This document shows positions 1 to 9,047 of a stretch of 64,000 nt of DNA, one piece after another. The notes beneath the pieces were generated by a model, which was given only the letters and a program-made list of their open reading frames with translations, was not told the DNA's origin and searched no databases. The position numbers and the translations under genes are program-made. The number at the start of each line of letters is the position of its first letter. Positions within the stretch are counted from its first letter, which is position 1. Source of the DNA: Lysobacter sp. (lineage in GTDB: Bacteria; Pseudomonadota; Gammaproteobacteria; Xanthomonadales; Xanthomonadaceae); the NCBI GenBank assembly GCA_013141175.1, contig JABFRN010000001.1, positions 3,430,001-3,494,000 of the forward strand. Direction: 5' to 3'.

Positions 1-1801
1 CGCGCTCGTGCCACGGGTCGCTGCCGGTGGCCTGACGCGCGGCCTTGGCGATGTCCTCCCATTTCCACTGCTCCAGGTGCGTACCGCCGCGCAGCGCATC
101 GGCGTAGGCCGCGACCGCGGAGGCGAAGCGCATCGACGCGCTGGGGGCGTAGCGGCGCGGTTCGTGCACCGGCAGGATCGGCGTTTCGATCAGGCGGCTG
201 TTGTCTTCGCCCGGACGCTTGTAGCGCAGGCGCAGATGCGCGAGTTCGCCTGCGACCGTGCCTTCCGTGGACTGTTTCTTGTCGCCGTAGCGCAGCGCGG
301 ACAGGCGCTCGGCGCCGGAGCCGACGAGGGTCAGTTCGTAGAGTGCGGTGACTTCATGGCCGGCACCGATGTCGCCGGCATCGACCTTGTCGTTGGCGAA
401 GTCCTCATTGCGCAGCGCACGGTTCTCGTAGCCGATCAGGCGGTATTCCGCGACCCGCGCCGGATTGAACTCGATCTGGATCTTCACGTCCTTGGCGATG
501 GTCAACAGCGTCGACTGCATTTCCTGCACCAGCACTTTGCGCGCTTCCTGCAGCGTATCGATGTAAGCGTGGTTGCCGTCGCCGACATCGGCCAGGCGCT
601 CGGCCATCGCGTCGTTGTAGTTGCCGCGACCGAAGCCCAGCGTGGTCAGCGCGATGCCGTGCTTGCGCTGGTCGCCGGCCAGTGTTTCAAGCGCTTTCTG
701 ATCGGTGGTGCCGACGTTGAAATCGCCGTCGGTGGCGAGGATCACCCGATTCACGCCGTGCTTCATGTAGGCCTGCTTCGCCATCGCATACGCCAACTGG
801 ATGCCGGCGCCGCCGTTGGTGCTGCCGCCGGCACCCAGGTTGTCCAGCGCAGCGAGGATTTTTTCTTTCTGATCGCCGGGCGTGGGTTCCAGCACCAGGC
901 CGGCCGAGCCGGCGTAGACCACCATCGACACGCGATCCTGCGGGCGCAGCTGTTCGACCAGTTGGGCGAAGGATTTCTTGAGCAGCGGCAGTTTGTTCTC
1001 GTCGCTCATCGAGCCGGAGGTATCGACCAGGAATACCAGATTCGCAGGCGGCAACTGCGCCTTGGGCACGTCGTAGCCCTTGATGCCGATCATCAGCAAC
1101 TGGCGCTTGCCGTTCCATGGCGCTGCCGCGATTTCGGTGGTGACGCGGAACGGTGTGCCGAGCGCGGTCGGTGCGGGATGGCCGTAGTCGAAGTAGTTGA
1201 TCATCTCTTCCGCGCGCACCGAGTCGGCCGGGGGACGCATGCCCTGGCGCAGCATGCTGCGGACGTTGGCGTAGCTGCCGGTGTCGACATCGATCGAAAA
1301 GGTGGACACCGGCTCATCGCTTGCGCGACGCACCGGGTTGTCGTCGCGATCGTCGTAGTGTTCGGTGTTGGCGAGCTCGGGCATCGGCTCGGCCGGCGCG
1401 ATCATCATCAGGGGTGAAGGCGGAGGCGGCGCGGAGGCGTAACCGTCGGCGACGATGCCGTTGGCGGCTTTGCGCTCCTGCAGGCGCGCTATGCGTGAAC
1501 CGGTGACCGCGATCTTGTCGACTTCCTGAAGGCCGCCAGCGGGTTTAGCGGCAGCATCGGCCCTGGGGCCTGTTTTCGGGGCTTCCTGACGCACTCGGCG
1601 CGCTTCGCTGCCGGTGGTCGCAACGGAATCCAGTGTCTCTTCGTCGGCAGCGGGCGCCGATCGGTCTTGTTGGCTGCCGACCCGGGCATCATCGCGCTTG
1701 TCGGCGAGGGTGGCACTGCGTTGGCAGCCCGCCAGCGCGAGCGCGCAGAGCACGGCGGCGGCGAGGACATGGCGGGGCATCTGGGCGGCGGAACGGTGCA
1801 T
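1..1801 (-). CDS. von Willebrand factor A domain lipoprotein (YfbK-like), C-terminus cut by window edge
   Basis: The frame is open from an ATG at 1801 to the window edge, giving 600 visible residues without the C-terminus. Residues 1-21 form a lipoprotein signal ending in a lipobox (LALAGC), so the protein is probably an anchored lipoprotein. A low-complexity linker carries the motif DKIAVTGSRI, which resembles the start of TonB-dependent receptor plug domains. The segment EPVSTFSIDVDTGSYANVR is the N-terminal domain typical of YfbK-type proteins. The vWA domain follows, with a complete MIDAS motif DTSGS at residues 260-264. A GGAG lies about 8 bases upstream of the start. The family role is unsettled; metal-dependent protein binding at the envelope is the inference. 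Confidence 0.85.
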   Translation of the reverse strand, partial: MHRSAAQMPRHVLAAAVLCALALAGCQRSATLADKRDDARVGSQQDRSAPAADEETLDSVATTGSEARRVRQEAPKTGPRADAAAKPAGGLQEVDKIAVTGSRIARLQERKAANGIVADGYASAPPPPSPLMMIAPAEPMPELANTEHYDDRDDNPVRRASDEPVSTFSIDVDTGSYANVRSMLRQGMRPPADSVRAEEMINYFDYGHPAPTALGTPFRVTTEIAAAPWNGKRQLLMIGIKGYDVPKAQLPPANLVFLVDTSGSMSDENKLPLLKKSFAQLVEQLRPQDRVSMVVYAGSAGLVLEPTPGDQKEKILAALDNLGAGGSTNGGAGIQLAYAMAKQAYMKHGVNRVILATDGDFNVGTTDQKALETLAGDQRKHGIALTTLGFGRGNYNDAMAERLADVGDGNHAYIDTLQEARKVLVQEMQSTLLTIAKDVKIQIEFNPARVAEYRLIGYENRALRNEDFANDKVDAGDIGAGHEVTALYELTLVGSGAERLSALRYGDKKQSTEGTVAGELAHLRLRYKRPGEDNSRLIETPILPVHEPRRYAPSASMRFASAVAAYADALRGGTHLEQWKWEDIAKAARQATGSDPWHER

Positions 1802-1865
1802 GGCGGGTCTCCGTGAGTGGGCAGACCTGCAAACGCCCCATGCCGTCGAATGGGGTTGGCGGAAC

Positions 1866-1902
1866 GCAAAACGGAGCGGACAGCCTTCGCCGACCGCTCC
1901 GT
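1866..1902 (-). terminator. Rho-independent terminator for the TonB receptor gene
   Basis: A perfect 9-bp inverted repeat (ACGGAGCGG at 1871-1879 and CCGCTCCGT at 1894-1902) with a 14-base loop. On the minus strand the stem runs into TTTTGC. It lies about 80 bases past the receptor stop codon and before the vWA gene. Confidence 0.6.
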
Positions 1903-1903
1903 C

Positions 1904-1973
1904 GAGTCATCTCCGATGAATCATCTCCGCCGATTCATCTCCGCCGATTCATCTCTGCCGATTCATCGCGATG
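1904..1973. repeat. 14-bp tandem repeat, about five copies
   Basis: Units close to GATTCATCTCCGCC start at 1904, 1918, 1932, 1946 and 1960. The middle three copies are nearly identical and the two outer ones have diverged. The array sits between the receptor stop codon and its terminator, so it would lie in the 3' untranslated part of that transcript. Confidence 0.7.
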
Positions 1974-1982
1974 GATCCGCGA

Positions 1983-4496
1983 TCAGAACCGGTAATCCAC
2001 CTTGCCGTAGAAATACGTGCCATTGATACCGAAGGGCAGGGTTTCCCAGCCATAAGTGAAGCCGAGCTGCGGGAACGGGAACGCGTTGACCGCATCCCAC
2101 TTGTCGGGATAGGTGTCGAAGATGTTGTTGCCGCCGATGCTGATCCGCAGCTTGTCGCTGACGTTCCAGCCCAGCGCGGCATCGAACAGGGTCGCGCCAT
2201 CCCAGGTCTGCTTGAAGCCGGGCGTGAAGCCTTCGCCCGCGACTGCGCCGTAGTAGTTCGCACGCAGCGTCCAGTCCCAGTCGCCGCGCGTCCACACGCC
2301 CTGCAGGACGTGATGCGCGCCCGGCTGGCCTTCTTCGATCAACGTGACCTGACTGTCGTCGAACAACTGCTGCGGCGAGAGGATCGCCGACTGCGAGCGG
2401 CGCGCGGTGACTTCGGTCTTGTTCCAGTGCAGCAGCGCGGTGAGGTCGAGCGTGCCGCCGGCCGCCTCGGTGCTGAACTCGCCGACGATATCGAGGCCGG
2501 TGGTTTCGGTGTCGATGGCATTGGTGAAGAACTGCGCCTGGGCGACGCCGAACGGCGCCAGGATCGCGCGGATCGGGCAGTTGGTGTTCGTCGGTGTGCA
2601 CGGCAGGCCGTTGGTGCCGACGGTTTCCGGTGCGATGTTGCTGGAGAAGATGATGCGGTCGTCGATGTCGATGCGGAACACATCGGCGGTCAGGCTGAAA
2701 TGTTCGCTGGGACGCCAGGTGAAACCGATGCTGCCGCTCTTCGATTCCTCTTCCTTCAGCGGATCGATGCCGAAGGCGCGGGTGACCGCGCTGTTCTGGC
2801 GGGCGGTGAGCGTGTCGGCGAGCAGGCCGGTCGCAGGGTCGATGTTGGTCGAGCGCTGGCTGTAGAACAACTGCTGCACGCCGGGCGCGCGGAAACCGGT
2901 GGAGACGGTGCCGCGCAGCGCGAAGGTGTCGGTGAAGTCGTAGCGCAGCGACAGCTTGCCGGTGGTGGTGTTGCCGAAGTCGGAGTAGTCCTCGAAACGC
3001 ACCGCGCCGCCGACCAGGAACTTGCCGCCGAAGCGGGTTTCGGCATCGGCGTAGAGCGCGTAGTTGTGGCGGCCGTCATCGACTTCCTCGTTCGGCGAGA
3101 AGCCCGGGAAGCCCTGGATGCCGGGTGCGGCGAACCCACCGTTCTGGTCCAGGATCACGATCGCAGGATTGTTGGTGCGGCCGTAGGTGTAGGACACCGG
3201 GTCGCCGGCTTCGATCGCGTAGTTCTCGCGTCGGTATTCGCCGCCGACCGCGAGGCTCAGAGGTTCGCTGCTGCCGAAATCCAGACTGCCGCGCACGTCG
3301 AGATTGACCGTGGTCTGGTCGAACTTCAGCGTGCCGGTGTCTGCGGACGTGGGCGATGCGCCATGGATGCCGGCGCCGAGCGGTTCGTACCACCAGCTCA
3401 CGTTCACCGAGTTGCGTTCGTGGAAGCCGAACCGGCTGCGGCCATGATTGATGGAGACGTCCCAGTCCCACGTGTCGTTCAGTGGGGCGCGATAGCCGAC
3501 CGCCAGCGAGCCGTCGTCGACGGTGGTGATGATGTTCGGCAGGAAACCGTTCGGGTACAGCGCCGGCACGGTGCGGCCATCGCCTGCGCTGCGGAAGAAA
3601 CCGGAGGAATCGCCTTCGCGCCGCGAGAGTCCACCGAACCAGTACAGCTCGCCGGCGCCGAGGCCGATGCCGATGCCGCCGTTGAGCCACAGATATGCAT
3701 CGGTGGAGTCGGCGTCGCCGATGCGCTGCGTCACGCGCGGCGGGTTGACCCGCAAAGTGTCGGGGCCGGCGCGGTTGGTTTCGCCGCGATCGCGGTATTC
3801 CACGCTGAGATTGATGAAGCCGTTGTCGCCGAGTTCGAACCCGGTGTTCAGGCCGCCGTGCAGCACTTCGCCATCGCCCTCGCGGGTCTGGCCGGCTTCG
3901 AAGAACAGTTGGGTTTCCTTGGTCTGCTTCTTCAGCACGACGTTGATGACACCGGCGATGGCATCGGAGCCGTACTGTGCCGCCGCACCGTCGCGCAGCA
4001 CTTCGACGCGATCGATCGCGGTCACCGGGATGGCGTTGATGTCGGTGCCCGCGGAGCCGCGCGCGATGGTCTGCTGCACGTTGACCAGCGCCTGCTGATG
4101 GCGGCGCTTGCCGTTGACCAGCACCAGCACCTGATCCGGACCCAGCGCGCGCAGCGTGGCCGGGCGGAGGATGTCGGTGCCGTCGGAAATGGTGGTGCGC
4201 GAGAAGTTGAAGCTCGGTTCCAGCATCTGCAGCAGTTGACCGAGTTCGCGTGCGCCGGTCCTCTCCAGTTGCTGGCTGTCGATGATGTCGACCGGCGCGG
4301 CGGTTTCGGCGGCGGTGCGGTTCCTGGCACGGCTGCCGAGCACCTGGATGGTGTCGAGATCGCCGGCCTGTTGTGCGGTCTGTTCCTCGGCCGGCGCGTC
4401 CTGGGCGAGGGCGGGCAAGGCGACGCTCAGGGCCAGCGCGAGTGCGGTGATTGCGGGCGCGATTGGGCGGCGGCGGGTGGACATCGAGTAAGACAT
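1983..4496 (-). CDS. TonB-dependent outer-membrane receptor
   Basis: This 837-residue protein has a signal peptide (about residues 1-31, ending ALPALAQ), a short DTIQVLGSRARNR segment, a plug domain (about 65-190, with VLVLVNGKRR and IDRVEVLRDGAAAQYGSDAIAGVINVV) and a long beta-barrel ending in a terminal aromatic residue (GKVDYRF). The plug and the C-terminal Phe mark it as a complete outer-membrane receptor that takes up a ligand using TonB energy. The substrate cannot be read from the sequence, and no catabolic or siderophore genes adjoin it. The ATG at 4496 is preceded by a strong AGGAGG at 5-base spacing. Confidence 0.93.
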   Translation of the reverse strand: MSYSMSTRRRPIAPAITALALALSVALPALAQDAPAEEQTAQQAGDLDTIQVLGSRARNRTAAETAAPVDIIDSQQLERTGARELGQLLQMLEPSFNFSRTTISDGTDILRPATLRALGPDQVLVLVNGKRRHQQALVNVQQTIARGSAGTDINAIPVTAIDRVEVLRDGAAAQYGSDAIAGVINVVLKKQTKETQLFFEAGQTREGDGEVLHGGLNTGFELGDNGFINLSVEYRDRGETNRAGPDTLRVNPPRVTQRIGDADSTDAYLWLNGGIGIGLGAGELYWFGGLSRREGDSSGFFRSAGDGRTVPALYPNGFLPNIITTVDDGSLAVGYRAPLNDTWDWDVSINHGRSRFGFHERNSVNVSWWYEPLGAGIHGASPTSADTGTLKFDQTTVNLDVRGSLDFGSSEPLSLAVGGEYRRENYAIEAGDPVSYTYGRTNNPAIVILDQNGGFAAPGIQGFPGFSPNEEVDDGRHNYALYADAETRFGGKFLVGGAVRFEDYSDFGNTTTGKLSLRYDFTDTFALRGTVSTGFRAPGVQQLFYSQRSTNIDPATGLLADTLTARQNSAVTRAFGIDPLKEEESKSGSIGFTWRPSEHFSLTADVFRIDIDDRIIFSSNIAPETVGTNGLPCTPTNTNCPIRAILAPFGVAQAQFFTNAIDTETTGLDIVGEFSTEAAGGTLDLTALLHWNKTEVTARRSQSAILSPQQLFDDSQVTLIEEGQPGAHHVLQGVWTRGDWDWTLRANYYGAVAGEGFTPGFKQTWDGATLFDAALGWNVSDKLRISIGGNNIFDTYPDKWDAVNAFPFPQLGFTYGWETLPFGINGTYFYGKVDYRF

Positions 4497-4718
4497 GGGA
4501 CCTCCTGATCCTTCGGGTAGTGGGCGGAACGCCTGTGACGACGCTCCCCTCTAGCGCCGGCCAGGCCGGTGAGGGCGTGGCGATTCGGCGGCATTGATAA
4601 CATTTTTTTAGCGTATGGACCGGTCGAGCCGGCACAGAACGCGAACTTCGTGTCGTCGACGCTTGTGATGCTCGACCGCTAGCGTAGGCTGAACGCTTTC
4701 CGGCAGAAGGGGCTGTCC
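4497..4718. promoter_or_regulatory. Divergent intergenic region with AT-rich core
   Basis: This region separates the receptor gene (minus) from the DUF1579-type gene (plus). Around 4594-4617 it holds an AT-rich core (ATTGATAACATTTTTTTAGC) in otherwise GC-rich DNA, a plausible promoter or operator. No convincing -35/-10 pair can be fixed by eye. Confidence 0.3.
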
Positions 4719-5231
4719 ATGGGAACGACCGAATCCGATCCGTCCTCGGCCCGGGGAAGCCCGCACCAGCGGCTTGCGCGGATGGCCGGGGACTGGGAGG
4801 GTGTCTACCGGCTGTGGTTCGAACGCGACATGCTCGCGGCGGAATCCAGCCAGCGCGGCACCGTGCGGATGGTGCTCGGCGGGCGGTTCCTGTTGCATGA
4901 GTACAGCTGGGAATTCGATGGCCGCAGCTACGCCGGTATCGCGCTGTACGGCTATCACATCGACGAGAAGCGCTGGGAATGCGCCTGGGTCGACAGCTTC
5001 CACAGCGGCAGCTCGATCGTGTTCTCGCACACCTCGGGCGATGCCGACCCCGCGCATTTCGCGGTGCTGGGCAGTTACGGCGACGGCCAGACACCGCCCG
5101 GCCCGCGTTGGCGTTGGCGCACCGAGATCGAACAGAGCGACGACGACGGCCTCCTCATCACCATGACCAACATTTCGCCCGATGGCGAAGAGACCCGGGC
5201 GGTCGAAGTGGAGTACGTGCGCAAACGCTAA
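4719..5231 (+). CDS. DUF1579 family protein
   Basis: A soluble protein of 170 residues with no signal peptide. The pattern [13 protein letters not shown], then [27 protein letters not shown], then a C-terminal [19 protein letters not shown] is typical of the DUF1579 fold, a lipocalin-like beta barrel of unknown function. It converges on xseA: its stop codon overlaps the end of xseA by 4 bases, so no terminator separates them. Its biological role is unknown. Confidence 0.75.
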   Translation: MGTTESDPSSARGSPHQRLARMAGDWEGVYRLWFERDMLAAESSQRGTVRMVLGGRFLLHEYSWEFDGRSYAGIALYGYHIDEKRWECAWVDSFHSGSSIVFSHTSGDADPAHFAVLGSYGDGQTPPGPRWRWRTEIEQSDDDGLLITMTNISPDGEETRAVEVEYVRKR

Positions 5232-6577
5232 TCGTCTTTTTCGACGCGTAGTCTCAATGGTCCATCGCGCAGCCGTGCGTCGAGTTTTTCGCCGTTCTGC
5301 ACATCATGCACGCTACGAACGATGCGGCCGTCGTTGCGTTGCAATATCGCGTAACCGCGCGCAACCGTCGCCAATGGGCTGACCGTTTCCAGCGAACGCG
5401 CCAACCCGTGCAGATGCAGTGCATGCCTCTGCAGCGCGCGTACGGTCGCGGCCTGGGGGCGTGGCGCCAGCGATTGCAGACGATCGCGCAGCAGCGAGAG
5501 CCGCCGCTGCGGGCGCGATGCGTGCAGCACCGCTGCGGCGTGCCGCAGCTGCGCGCGACGACGCTGATCCACAAGCGTCCAGGATGCGTGCAATCGTCGC
5601 AAGGCATCTTCCTGACGGCGGCGCAACGCATCCAGTCGCGCCTGTGGGCGCAATGCCTGCAGGCGCAGGGCCGCGCGATCGGTGCGCTGTGCGGCACTGC
5701 GCAGCAGGCGTTCGTGGACCGCATGCAGGCGTCGCATCTGCGCGCGCAGATGCGCGGTGAGATCGGCGCGATCGGGCACCAGCAGTTCGGCGGCGACCGA
5801 GGGCGTGGGCGCGCGCAGATCTGCGGCGAAATCGGCGAGGCTGATATCGACTTCATGCCCCACCGCCGACACCACCGGCACCGGCGAAGCGGCGATCGCG
5901 CGGGCCAGCGCTTCATCGTTGAAGGCCCAGAGATCTTCCAGAGAACCACCGCCGCGGGTGATCAGCAATGCGTCGTAGCGACCGCTGCGGCCGGCAGCCT
6001 GCAGCATGCGCACGATCTGCGCGGCTGCGGTGTCGCCCTGCACCGGGACCGGCAGGATCTCGACATCCACCAGCGGGAATCTCCGGCGCAGCACGCTGAG
6101 CACATCGCGCACCGCCGCGCCGCTGGGCGAGGTGAGGATGCCGAGCCGGCGCACATGCGCGGGCAGTTCGCGTTTGCGCGCCTGATCGAACAGGCCTTCC
6201 GCCTGCAGCTTCGCCTTCAACTGTTCATAGGCGCGTCGCAGCGCGCCTTCGCCGGCATCCTCCATCGTGTCGAGGATCAGCTGGTAGTCGCCGCGCGCTT
6301 CGTACAGCGTCAAACGGCCGCGCGCGAGCACGCGCAGACCTTCGCGCGGGGTGAATTTCAGCCACTGGCTTTTCGGCTTGAACAGCGCGCAGCGCACCTG
6401 GGCGCGTTCGTCCTTCAGGGTGAAATACAGATGCCCGGATGACGGGCGCGACAGGTTGCCCAATTCGCCTTCGACCCAGATCAGCGGGAAGGCGTCTTCG
6501 AGCAGATTGCGGGCGAGGGCGTTCAGCTGACTCGGGGTCAGGGCCTTGCGGTCGTCGCTGGGGGGGAAGGCGGGCAT
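5228..6577 (-). CDS. xseA: Exodeoxyribonuclease VII large subunit
   Basis: XseA (449 residues) degrades single-stranded DNA together with the small subunit XseB, which is not in this window. Visible parts are the N-terminal OB-fold ([23 protein letters not shown]), the nuclease core ([61 protein letters not shown]), a long coiled-coil region and the conserved C-terminal RGYAIL segment. Length and domain order are normal. The ATG at 6577 is chosen over an upstream GTG at 6583. Confidence 0.95.
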   Translation of the reverse strand: MPAFPPSDDRKALTPSQLNALARNLLEDAFPLIWVEGELGNLSRPSSGHLYFTLKDERAQVRCALFKPKSQWLKFTPREGLRVLARGRLTLYEARGDYQLILDTMEDAGEGALRRAYEQLKAKLQAEGLFDQARKRELPAHVRRLGILTSPSGAAVRDVLSVLRRRFPLVDVEILPVPVQGDTAAAQIVRMLQAAGRSGRYDALLITRGGGSLEDLWAFNDEALARAIAASPVPVVSAVGHEVDISLADFAADLRAPTPSVAAELLVPDRADLTAHLRAQMRRLHAVHERLLRSAAQRTDRAALRLQALRPQARLDALRRRQEDALRRLHASWTLVDQRRRAQLRHAAAVLHASRPQRRLSLLRDRLQSLAPRPQAATVRALQRHALHLHGLARSLETVSPLATVARGYAILQRNDGRIVRSVHDVQNGEKLDARLRDGPLRLRVEKDD

Positions 6578-6686
6578 CGGCACAGGATACGGGAGACGGT
6601 CGTTTCCGTAGGCGACCCTGTGGCCCGGGCGAAAGCGCAGCCACTGGTTTTCTCACTCCCTTCGGCCTTCAGACCGAGGGGGGCGG

Positions 6687-6745
6687 AGAGGGGGCTTTGC
6701 TCAACCCCCTCCCAACCTCCCCCTGCGCTGCGCGCAAGGGGAGGA
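6687..6745. repeat. Paired GC-rich hairpins (dispersed intergenic repeat type)
   Basis: Two adjacent stem-loops lie between the divergent xseA and ispG genes. The first is GAGGGGG (6688-6694) with CCCCCTC (6705-6711). The second is CCTCCCC (6716-6722) with GGGGAGG (6738-6744), enclosing TGCGC repeats. Sequences of this style are common intergenic repeats in Xanthomonadaceae; membership of a family is inferred from appearance only. Confidence 0.45.
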
Positions 6746-6782
6746 GCAATAGCGGTCTTCGCTGACCAAGTAGAATGCACCC

Positions 6783-8063
6783 ATGTCCGCACAGCCCTTG
6801 CCCTGCCAATCCGAAGCCGCAGCGCCGATCTTCGGCCCCGCATCGCGTCGCAGCACCCGCCAGGTCCACGTCGGCGGCATCGCCGTCGGCGGGGATGCGC
6901 CGGTGGTGGTGCAGTCGATGACCAATACCGATACCGCCGATATCGCCGGAACGACCAGACAGGTCGCCGAACTGTGGCGTGCGGGCTCGGAACTGGTGCG
7001 GGTCACGGTGAACAATGCCGAATCCGCCGCCGCCGTGCCGCGCATCGTCGAGAAGCTGGCGATGATGGGCATCACGGTGCCGATCATCGGCGACTTCCAC
7101 TACAACGGGCACCAGTTGCTGACCGCCGAGCCGGCCTGCGCCGAGGCGCTGGCGAAATACCGGATCAATCCCGGCAACGTCGGTTTCGGCAAGAAGCGCG
7201 ATACCCAGTTCGCGCAATTGATCGAATTCGCGATCCGCTACGACAAACCGGTGCGGATCGGTGCGAATTGGGGTTCGCTGGATCAATCGCTGGCCACGCG
7301 GTTGATGGACGAGAACGCACAGCGCGCCACGCCGTGGGACGCCGGGCGCGTGCTGCGCGAAGCGCTGATCCGCTCGGCATTGGATTCGGCGGAGCGCGCG
7401 GTGGAGATCGGACTGGCGCGCGAACGCATCATCCTCAGCGCGAAAGTCAGCGGCGTGCAGGAACTGATCGCGGTCTATCGCGATATGGCCGCGCGTTCGG
7501 ATTTCGCATTGCATCTCGGTCTTACCGAAGCCGGCATCGGCAGCAAGGGCATCGTTGCGTCCAGCGCGGCGCTGGCGGTGCTGATGCAGGAAGGCATCGG
7601 CGACACCATCCGCATTTCGCTCACGCCCGATCCCGGCGCGTCGCGCACGCAGGAGGTGATCGTCGCGCAGGAGCTGCTGCAGACCATGGGCCTGCGCGCG
7701 TTCACGCCGATGGTCACCGCCTGTCCGGGCTGCGGTCGCACCACGTCGGAGTTTTTCCAGGAGCTGGCGAAAGTGGTGCAGGAGCATGTGCGCGCGAAGA
7801 TGCCGGAGTGGAAGATCAGCCATCCGGGCGCGGAGAATCTCACCCTTGCGGTGATGGGTTGCGTGGTCAACGGCCCGGGCGAATCGCGTCACGCGAACAT
7901 CGGTATTTCGCTGCCCGGCACCGGCGAGGCGCCGGCGGCGCCGGTGTTCGTCGATGGCGAGAAGAGCGTGACCCTGCGCGGCGACAATATCGCGCAGGAA
8001 TTCCTCGGCCTCATCGACGGCTACGTCGAACGCAAGTTCGGGCGTGACGCGCACGCCGGCTGA
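6783..8063 (+). CDS. ispG: 4-hydroxy-3-methylbut-2-en-1-yl diphosphate synthase (IspG/GcpE)
   Basis: IspG reduces the cyclic diphosphate MEcPP to HMBPP in the MEP isoprenoid pathway, using a 4Fe-4S cluster. The 426-residue protein has the TIM-barrel opening [19 protein letters not shown] and, near the C-terminus, the cluster ligands in [13 protein letters not shown] and [20 protein letters not shown]. Length is normal. The ATG at 6783 fits the usual N-terminus. The following phosphatase gene overlaps or abuts its stop, suggesting co-transcription. Confidence 0.97.
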   Translation: MSAQPLPCQSEAAAPIFGPASRRSTRQVHVGGIAVGGDAPVVVQSMTNTDTADIAGTTRQVAELWRAGSELVRVTVNNAESAAAVPRIVEKLAMMGITVPIIGDFHYNGHQLLTAEPACAEALAKYRINPGNVGFGKKRDTQFAQLIEFAIRYDKPVRIGANWGSLDQSLATRLMDENAQRATPWDAGRVLREALIRSALDSAERAVEIGLARERIILSAKVSGVQELIAVYRDMAARSDFALHLGLTEAGIGSKGIVASSAALAVLMQEGIGDTIRISLTPDPGASRTQEVIVAQELLQTMGLRAFTPMVTACPGCGRTTSEFFQELAKVVQEHVRAKMPEWKISHPGAENLTLAVMGCVVNGPGESRHANIGISLPGTGEAPAAPVFVDGEKSVTLRGDNIAQEFLGLIDGYVERKFGRDAHAG

Positions 8064-8748
8064 AGTGACCGCGACGCTGCGCGGGCAGCTGCGCTTCGGC
8101 GTGGATTTCCTGCGCCGCCGGATGCTGCGGCTGGCGCTGCTGTTCGTCGGCCTGCTGTTGCCGCTGTGGGGCTTCGCCGAGCTTGCCGACGAAGTCCGCG
8201 AGCGTGAGCCGTTCGTCTTCGACGAACCGATCCTGCGCTTCGCGCATGCGTTGACCGGCGATGGCCTCGACCGCGTGTGCGTATTCTTTTCGGCGGTGGG
8301 CTACCAGTGGGGCGTCGTGCCTTTCGATATCGCACTGCTTGTACTGCTGGCGTGGCGTCGGCGGATGCGCGACGGTCTGTTCGCCGGCATCGCGATCATC
8401 GGTTCGGCGTTGCTGAATCTGTCGACCAAACAGATTTTCGCGCGCGACCGTCCGAGCCTGTGGGAGTCGATCGCGCCGGAAACCACTTTCAGCTTTCCCA
8501 GCGGCCACGCGATGGGCTCCGCCACGATCGCGTGGGTGCTGCTGCTGTTGGCCTGGCACACCTCTTGGCGCTGGCCGGTTGCGGTGATGGTCGCGGGTTT
8601 CGCGGGCATGGTGGCGTTTTCACGGGTGTACCTGGGCGTGCATTACCCGTCCGACATCCTCGCCGGTTGGGCGGCGGCATCGGTCTGGACGGTGTCGGTC
8701 TACGTGCTGGTGTATCGCAATGGCATCCGCCCCTGGCATCCCGCCTGA
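8044..8748 (+). CDS. PAP2-family membrane phosphatase
   Basis: A six-helix membrane phosphatase of up to 234 residues. The three PAP2 signature motifs are present: [17 protein letters not shown] and [12 protein letters not shown], carrying the catalytic His pair and Arg. Likely substrates are lipid phosphates such as undecaprenyl diphosphate or phosphatidic acid; sequence alone does not decide. The start is uncertain: GTG at 8044 overlaps ispG by 20 bases, while GTG at 8065 follows the ispG stop directly and would remove 7 residues. Lying downstream of ispG, it may link to isoprenoid carrier recycling, which is an inference. Confidence 0.85.
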   Translation: MTRTPAEVTATLRGQLRFGVDFLRRRMLRLALLFVGLLLPLWGFAELADEVREREPFVFDEPILRFAHALTGDGLDRVCVFFSAVGYQWGVVPFDIALLVLLAWRRRMRDGLFAGIAIIGSALLNLSTKQIFARDRPSLWESIAPETTFSFPSGHAMGSATIAWVLLLLAWHTSWRWPVAVMVAGFAGMVAFSRVYLGVHYPSDILAGWAAASVWTVSVYVLVYRNGIRPWHPA

Positions 8749-9047
8749 GCGCCGGCCCGGGACGCCGAACGGACGCCGAAGGTCGGTGTGATGACGCTTT
8801 CATGACGTCCGGTTATTTGTGCACCGCAAAATCGACGGGAAGAAAGCAGAATTGAGAATGTCTATCACCGGCATGTCGGATCGGTGCTCATGATGCCTAT
8901 ACAATCGGGGCTTCGACCGCCCCAGGGGCGTTTCGAATGGGGCGCCTCTTCTTGCCGAAGACGGCTGCTGTGCCCCACGGGGTACATGGATTGACTCAGG
9001 GGTTTCGAATCCAACCTTCGCTTACCGAATTTGTCCGGGGGACAGTT
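8749..9047 (+). promoter_or_regulatory. Upstream region of the subtilase gene
   Basis: About 300 bases without a gene. TATACAAT at 8898-8905 is the best -10-like element, with no good -35 at the proper distance. It is locally less GC-rich than its neighbours. Another in-frame ATG at 8937 exists, but the ATG at 9048 has the better ribosome site and signal sequence. Confidence 0.3.

Noticed and set aside
1971-4508. Plus-strand open frame of 845 codons opposite the TonB receptor
   Set aside because: It is a mirror of the receptor gene: composition is Arg/Ala/Val/Asp-rich with no domain, while the minus strand gives a full receptor with signal peptide, plug and barrel.
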